A DNA stretch of 64,000 nt, from assembly GCA_050084985.1 (NCBI GenBank), contig JBITNC010000001.1:121706001-121770000 (forward strand), read 5' to 3'. The notes below the pieces were generated by a model. It was given only the letters and a program-made list of their open reading frames with translations. It ran no database searches and was not told the DNA's origin. This stretch comes from Nageia nagi. Lineage: Eukaryota; Pinophyta. The position numbers were made by a program, and so were the translations under genes. Below are positions 58,510 to 64,000 of this stretch, piece by piece; the first letter of the stretch is position 1, and every line of letters starts with the position of its first letter.

Positions 58510-59260
58510 TTGAAGTGATTAGAGATAAAATCTTTGAAAAATTATTAATAAATTCTCTAACAAAATTGATCTGACCAAGGAATGATTGTAAGGCCTTGTT
58601 TTTAGAGGGGAGTGGCAATGCTTCTCTCCTTTTACTTTATTTGGATCAATTGCTAGTCCCTCGTTCAAGACAATGTGGCCAAGTAACTTTTCTTGATTGA
58701 CCATAAAAATCAACTTTTTGGGTTGATTGAAATGCCAAATTTTATGCATATTTCAAAGACTAATCTTAGATATTCCAAATGATCACTTCTACTTCTAGAG
58801 AAGATAGTGATATCATCTAGATAAATTAGTATAATCTTGTTTATTAGCTCACCCAATTCATGATCCATGGCTCTTTGAAAAGTAGCTCCTGCATTAGAAA
58901 GACCAAATGGCATCCTTTAAAAATCAAATGTTCCTCATTTAGTTAAAAATACTATTTTGAATTGATCTTCATCCTTTACCCAAATCTAGTTATATCTTGA
59001 CTAGCCATCAATCATTGAAAAATAGCAAGCTTTGCCTACTGTATGTAGGATCTACTCCATTGGTAGGAGAGAATAATTATATTTAAGGGACACTTTATTC
59101 AAATTTTTGAAATCGACATAAAGTCTTCTTTCTCTACTTTTCTTTTTAATAGGAACTAGATTTGCAACCTTAGATGAATGCTTGATAGGATAAATGATTT
59201 GTGAATAAAGGAGCTTGAGTAACTCCTATTTCATAACTTCTTCTATCTTTGGGTTGATAA
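58510..59260 (-). pseudogene. Ty3 element V reverse transcriptase relic
   Basis: Minus strand. LYVDFKNLNKVSLKYNYSLL then PMEQILHTVGKACYFSMIDG (about 59125-59005) and MPFGLSNAGATFQRAMDHEL with GELINKIILIYLDDITIFSR (58913-58795). The YLDD catalytic box is intact. KLLGHIVLNEGLAIDPNKVK (about 58690-58630) is the connection region. It is very close in pattern to element Y, so the two belong to the same lineage. Some stops and a frame change near 58720. Confidence 0.9.
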
Positions 59261-59924
59261 GTCTTTATTTTTGATTATATGGTTTGACCTCTAGTTTTAA
59301 GCTCAATCATGTGTTAGATGACATCTTTGTCATATGTCTTAAGATCATCATAATCCAAAAAATTACTTGAGAAAACTCATGATAAATCTAAGACATAGTA
59401 GCTTTTTCTACACTAGAACTCTTTGAACCAATTTTCATAAACTTCTCAAGTTCTACTTATAGCTCAACAAAATTCTCCTTCAATATGATCAAAGAATTAG
59501 CTTTTAGGACATCTTCTAAATTAAATAATCTTTCAAAAGAGAGCAATCCTTTTGGTATTACATTATTTTTGAGTTGAATGACATCTGATTCTTGGAAATA
59601 ATTAAGTATTTCTTGAGTACCAAAAGTGTGATCCATTGCTTCATCTACGAGGAAGTTAACAATATGTTTATTAGAGTCAAATACTTACCAAAAGTTTGTA
59701 GCATTGGCTATTGAAGGCCTACACTAAACTTTGACTTCAAGAGCTCCTCTTTTATAATGAGTAGGGTTATAACATGCCACTTTTCTAGCAAATGCATCAA
59801 CTATTTGGTTGTGCCTTATAAGAATAGATAAAAAATTGATGGCTAAAAATGACTCTAATAAATCCCACACTCTATTCTTATAGTTCTTGAAATAATGTTA
59901 TTTTGCATTGATCTAATTTCTAAC
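59261..59924 (-). pseudogene. Element V linker between extra RNase H and RT
   Basis: Broken minus-strand coding sequence with no recognised domain other than the approach to RT (LSLKLEVKPYNQK-like near 59290). Its length is similar to the equivalent gap in element Y. Confidence 0.45.
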
Positions 59925-60315
59925 TTACTTGATGACCAATCTAGAATCACTATGGACAATTAGGCATCTAATGCCTGTATTAATTTCTTTAGATAACCCT
60001 AAACAAAGGGTTTCATATTCAATAGCATTGTTTGTACCATGTGAATCAAAAAAAGAATCTTTTGGTAATTCCCTTAGGATATTTGAAGACCACTCTAGCT
60101 CCACATCCATGTTTACATCAAGAACCATCAAAATATATTGTCCATACCTCATGTACTTTTATCAGTAATGATTGAGATTGGTTGAACTTTCTCATATAGA
60201 TAATAATTTCCCATACAACATCTATGACTTGATAATTCAAATCATTTGTTGAAAGAACTTCAATTATCAGTAATGATTCTTTCATTTTCAAATATCTCCA
60301 TTGGTTGTGGACCAT
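59925..60315 (-). pseudogene. Element V extra (archaeal-type) RNase H, upstream of RT
   Basis: VWTIYFDGS (60145-60119) is the first strand with its Asp. GTNNAIEYETLCLGLSKEI (about 60040-59985) supplies the Glu, and GIRCLIVHSDSRLVIK (59972-59925) the second Asp. One frameshift lies between the first and second blocks. All three active-site positions are kept, in contrast to the RNase H after RT. It sits between protease (60724-60509) and RT (from 59.2 kb), the same arrangement as in element Y on the other strand. Confidence 0.85.
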
Positions 60316-60319
60316 TCAT

Positions 60320-60830
60320 ACAATTTAATTCATTGATCCTCTTGAGATGGATAGTTTTGGTGCCTTCATTCAAAATATTTACCTATTTATTTTGGAAAAG
60401 AAGCAGAAGATGACTATAGTCTAAGGTTAGTTACCCTTCCAATTTAGTAGTAAATTCTCTAGAAAGACATATTTCGAATAGAGGTGGAAGATCAACTACA
60501 ATAATGTCTTAGACAACATGAATATCAAGGAATGCATTTAAGGTTATTTGAACACCTTTAACACTACCAATTACATCTAATGAGGAAGAATCTAATTGTA
60601 TGACATCATTAATAGATCTTGTAATGTATGATTTCATTTTATTAGCAATAGGTTTAGGGATAATAATAATTGTAGCTCTAGTATCAATCATAGAGTTGTT
60701 CACTACCCAACCTTCTAGTCTCAAGGATAAATAAAATGGTGAGGGTCTTATTATACCTATTAGAGCTAGAGGGACAACTTTAGATATAGCATAGATAGGA
60801 TTCTCTTCATTTTATCTCTTTTTACAATTT
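60320..60830 (-). pseudogene. Ty3 element V protease relic
   Basis: WVVNNSMIDTRATIIIIPKP and IANKMKSYI (60709-60625) give the aspartic protease core; the DTG triad reads DTR. LDVIGSVKGVQITLNAFLDI (60575-60518) matches the later strands. The frame stops at 60509 and spacer follows to the RNase H. Confidence 0.75.
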
Positions 60831-61297
60831 CTTAACTTTAAAGCTTCTTGTAAAAGATCTAATTGACTAGGTATCTTCAATGCATCAAACATAATCATAT
60901 TAGAAGGAGTCTTCTTTAATTCTTTCACAATATTGTATGGAGCATATGGTATGGACTTACTTGGTTTTGCTTGCTAATGTGTTATGAAATGTTGAGTAGC
61001 CTTTTCTTTATGATAATCAATAATTAAAGGATATCTCAACATACTAGGTTTTTCTTTCTCTAGGACTTCTTTTCTAGTTGTAGTGAGATTTGTTTCACCT
61101 AGGGCATTAATACTTGGGTTTGATGGAATAATACCTAGATTAAATGGGACTTGATGATGTTGGTTCTAAGGCTGAGCTAAGGGAGCCTTATATTTCTTAG
61201 GTTTAGATTGGGCTTGAGTGGAAGCTTGATACTATTGAGTGGATTGAGGCTACTGTGGAACTGGTAAAGAGGTTGCTCTAGTTTGAACATAATTTGC

Positions 61298-62445
61298 TTA
61301 TTCTCCAACATATCTCAAAATCCAAAAGTTGACCATCATGAGATCAATAGTAGGATCTAAAGTAGGTTTTACCATATGATCATAATGTAACCCAAAATAT
61401 TGATGTTGATACATTACACATGAATCTAGAAAATGAGGAACTAAACATGGTGGACACCATTCCATAATGCTCGAAGCAGTACTATCTATAGAACTAGTCA
61501 TAATAGCATTAACAATTATTTTAGGAGGATTTAACTATTCTAGCTAGTTAACCTTAGGTTGAAATCTTGGTTGATACTAATTATCATATCTTCTATAATT
61601 AAAAGCATGATTCTACCTTTCTTATAGAGTGAGCTTATTGGTTAGATTTATAATAGTTAACTTCAATTTCCTTATTCTCTCATCTTCTTGAGATTTAGGT
61701 TCATACCAACACTTGTGGATGTAAGAGCAAGTAATGTTGGGAGCTAATTTTGAATAATAGGTTTGGGAGGAGGTGGTAAGGCCGAAATTCTAGGGTGACT
61801 TATTTGTGGAGCCTTCTTGGGAGGTAAATTTGGAAATACAAGCATGATTATTCTAAGCTACATTTTGCTAGAGGACACCAAGATATGTTCTATAATTTTT
61901 ACTATCTAGTAAAAATATAGGAATGTATCTCTTGATATAACAATAATCATATTGAGGTTAGGAAGAAAAGCTTTTTTGTAATACAATAGAGCTTATGCAC
62001 TTGTTTGTCTAATCATTGCTAGTATGGACTTCCATGTTCTTTCAAATCTGATATTGAAATCATCAGTAGATTCATGAGAATGTCTTTTGATACATGCTAT
62101 GAGGTTAAGGAACATGCTATCATTGCCATCTACAAAAAATATTTTAACGAAAGCCTAACACAACTCTCCCCATGAATTTATAGATTGAAGGGTAAGAGTT
62201 TTGAACCACTTAGCTACTTTGCCTTCAAAAGAATATGATAGTAGCCTAGTCATCATAGTTTTATTAGTAATATCAAAGCTTGAATCCAATAAAGATACAT
62301 ATTGACAATGCTCATACAACATCTTTTTAGAGCCATCATACTTAGGTAAAAATTTAAGAGCTACTTGAGGTATAGGTAGTGAACTAGTAGCTACAACCAA
62401 AGGATGACTATTATTTTAGGTAGGAAAATCTACTGGTTGAGCCAT
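61298..62445 (-). pseudogene. Ty3 element V gag relic
   Basis: The ATG at 62445 opens MAQPVDFPT followed by a stop. The gag core reads VALKFLPKYDGSKKMLYEHC and SYSFEGKVAKWFKTLTLQSI (62360-62175). A zinc-knuckle-like CPPCLVPHFLDSC lies in the open stretch 61501-61298, with spacing C-x2-C-x3-H-x4-C, one residue shorter than the usual CCHC. Element Y shares this spacing. Between the two the frame is broken. Confidence 0.75.
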
Positions 62446-62818
62446 ACTTGGAGAATGTATAGGAGATAGGATTTTTTATACAACTGACAAAGGGGTTACC
62501 TTTAAAGGGACCAAAAGAGATATAAGTTGGGAAATATTTCATCCAATCCTCTTATGAGAAATTAATAGCTCTTGAAACCTAGGTTGTCTAAGGGAATTTT
62601 TGGTAGTACTTCTAGTTAGTCTACATTTTGGAGGTGCTAGGGTTTAAAACATTGATTGGTTGATAGTAGAGTCACCAATAAGGTTACAAGAACCTTGTAA
62701 TATTGAAGGATTCAATTGATAGCCCACCAAATGAGAGTATTAAGCCTAATAATTCCCATAAAATATAAAATTTAGCTTGTGTCCCATTGAGCATGCCAAA
62801 AATAGAATTGGCTAATAT
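62446..62818 (-). other. Leader of element V, no clear PBS
   Basis: On the minus strand the LTR ends ...TAGATCA (62819), followed by ATATTAGCCAATTC. This is not an initiator-Met PBS; another tRNA primer or decay is possible. Further on come TTTTTGGCATGCTC and AATGGGACAC. No ORF. Confidence 0.5.
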
Positions 62819-64000
62819 TGATCTATATAGCATAACCTTAAGGGTTTGGTTTAGTTATGTTCTCTATTTCCCACAATGGTACATTCCTTGAAAGAGAAAA
62901 AAGTGGTGGGGATGTGCTCATGTTGATTTTTTGCATAATCTTAAATTTATAGACCCATTCCTATCTATATTCAAGGTCCAAAGTAATAAGAAAGGAATAA
63001 AAAGATAGAGTTATAGGAAAGAGATAAATAAATAAAATAACTAAAACAAGAAATTTAAAACCAAAGCATTGTAGCACAGGAAACAATCCATATGCAAGAT
63101 TAAGAATAGAAAATTATCTAGCACTTGGGATCTTGCAATCATAATACGTAGCCACAATTTGAAGAAAATATTTCACATATAACATTCATAAAAGCAATAT
63201 CAACCACTTTGTTGCAAGAGGGCAAAAGCATTGTCTATTTGTATTATCATATGTGAATAGCTCTTATAGATTTGGGCAAATTTGCTAAAATGTCTGACCT
63301 TTTTTATTTCTAAAAGCTAGCTATTTATACAACTTGCCCCCCTCCTTGGGTGGTTGGGTTTCATTAATATACATAACTACTAGCATTGATGAAATAACTA
63401 AAATAACGCTATTTACATAAATGCTACAGTTGTGCTAGAGTACACAGTGAATAAAATCAACATAACTATCTAGGAATTTGTAACTTCTAAACAACCATGT
63501 CCATAGAGCTGCAATCCTTCTAACATATAATTGACTACTCCTTTTTTGGTCCTATAGCTAATTGAAGATAGCACTATATCTGATTAAGTAATTATTTGAT
63601 TGCACATTGATTGGTATGATTTGATATTATGCTCTATTAGCTACTATTTGCTTCTCTGCAATCTTTATAATCTCTACTATAGATGTTAGTAATAAGAGTA
63701 ATGGTGGTTGATAGATATTATGTTCACTTGGTTCAAGAAGAACTACCAATATTATGTGAAATGAGTCAATGTCAAAACATTAACAAGGTGTTGGGGGTTA
63801 AACACTAAATATGAAGTGGACTTGGGTGTTCCTTCTTATGCATTACTATTACACTTGCTTAGTAGGCTCTATGTTCTTCTTTCAAGCTCTATCGATGATT
63901 TGGTTCTTTTGAGACCCATTAATTTTAGCTAAAAATCATGATGTCATCTCTTAGAATCAATTGACACTATTGATATTTGGGCTCCTTCGAGAATTGCTAA
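62819..64000 (-). mobile_element. 5' LTR of Ty3 element V (runs off window)
   Basis: Matches 50456 onward across its whole visible length, with its own minus-strand TATA box (63329-63322) and TGATGTCA site (63939-63946). Differences from the other LTR are frequent, so the insertion is old. The outer end and TSD are outside the window. Confidence 0.85.

Overview
This window looks like intergenic DNA from a large, repeat-rich seed-plant genome, with a gymnosperm as one plausible source; the sequence alone does not fix the species. It is strongly AT-rich. No intact host gene was found. Nearly everything recognisable is a decayed mobile element, and many are nested inside one another. Element boundaries below come from matching terminal repeats, target-site duplications (TSDs), primer-binding sites (PBS), polypurine tracts (PPT) and 'empty-site' comparisons made by eye.

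Left part (1-5.2 kb): a 131-bp tandem array. Then a decayed two-exon plant-mobile-domain (PMD) gene on the minus strand. Then a PPT and a plus-strand LTR (4321-5161), so the PMD gene lies antisense inside the 3' part of an LTR element (element P).

5.2-17.5 kb: an old minus-strand Copia element (C1) is split by a non-autonomous minus-strand LTR element (X, 6091-16503, TSD ATATT). X has about 2-kb LTRs and only 1.6 kb of internal DNA. Its 3' LTR was hit by a LINE (7782-12600). Its 5' LTR was hit by a tRNA-derived SINE (15731-16029). Both insertions carry (TA)n tails.

17.9-21.8 kb: a relic of a hAT-like transposase-type gene, a 21-bp minisatellite, and the RT fragment of a minus-strand Ty3/Gypsy element (M). 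A plus-strand Copia element (C2, 21831-31351, TSD CATAA) was inserted into M; the gag part of M resumes at 31.4-32.9 kb.

34.4-39.7 kb: a plus-strand Ty3 relic (Y) ordered gag - protease - extra RNase H - RT - degenerate RNase H. 40.6-46.4 kb: a plus-strand Ty3 element (Z, TSD ACCAT) with complete LTRs, lacking its integrase core. It interrupts DNA whose right side is a minus-strand Ty3 gag-protease relic (W, to about 50 kb).

50.5-64.0 kb: a long minus-strand Ty3 element (V) with an LTR at each end; the right one runs off the window. It shows the same domain order as Y, with an archaeal-type RNase H between protease and RT, plus about 3.7 kb of extra coding-like sequence between integrase and the 3' LTR.

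The most interesting system is the shared Y/V architecture. An added RNase H upstream of RT keeps its D-E-D residues, while the classical RNase H after RT has lost its first catalytic Asp in both copies. All elements carry stops and frameshifts, many consistent with C-to-T decay of methylated DNA.
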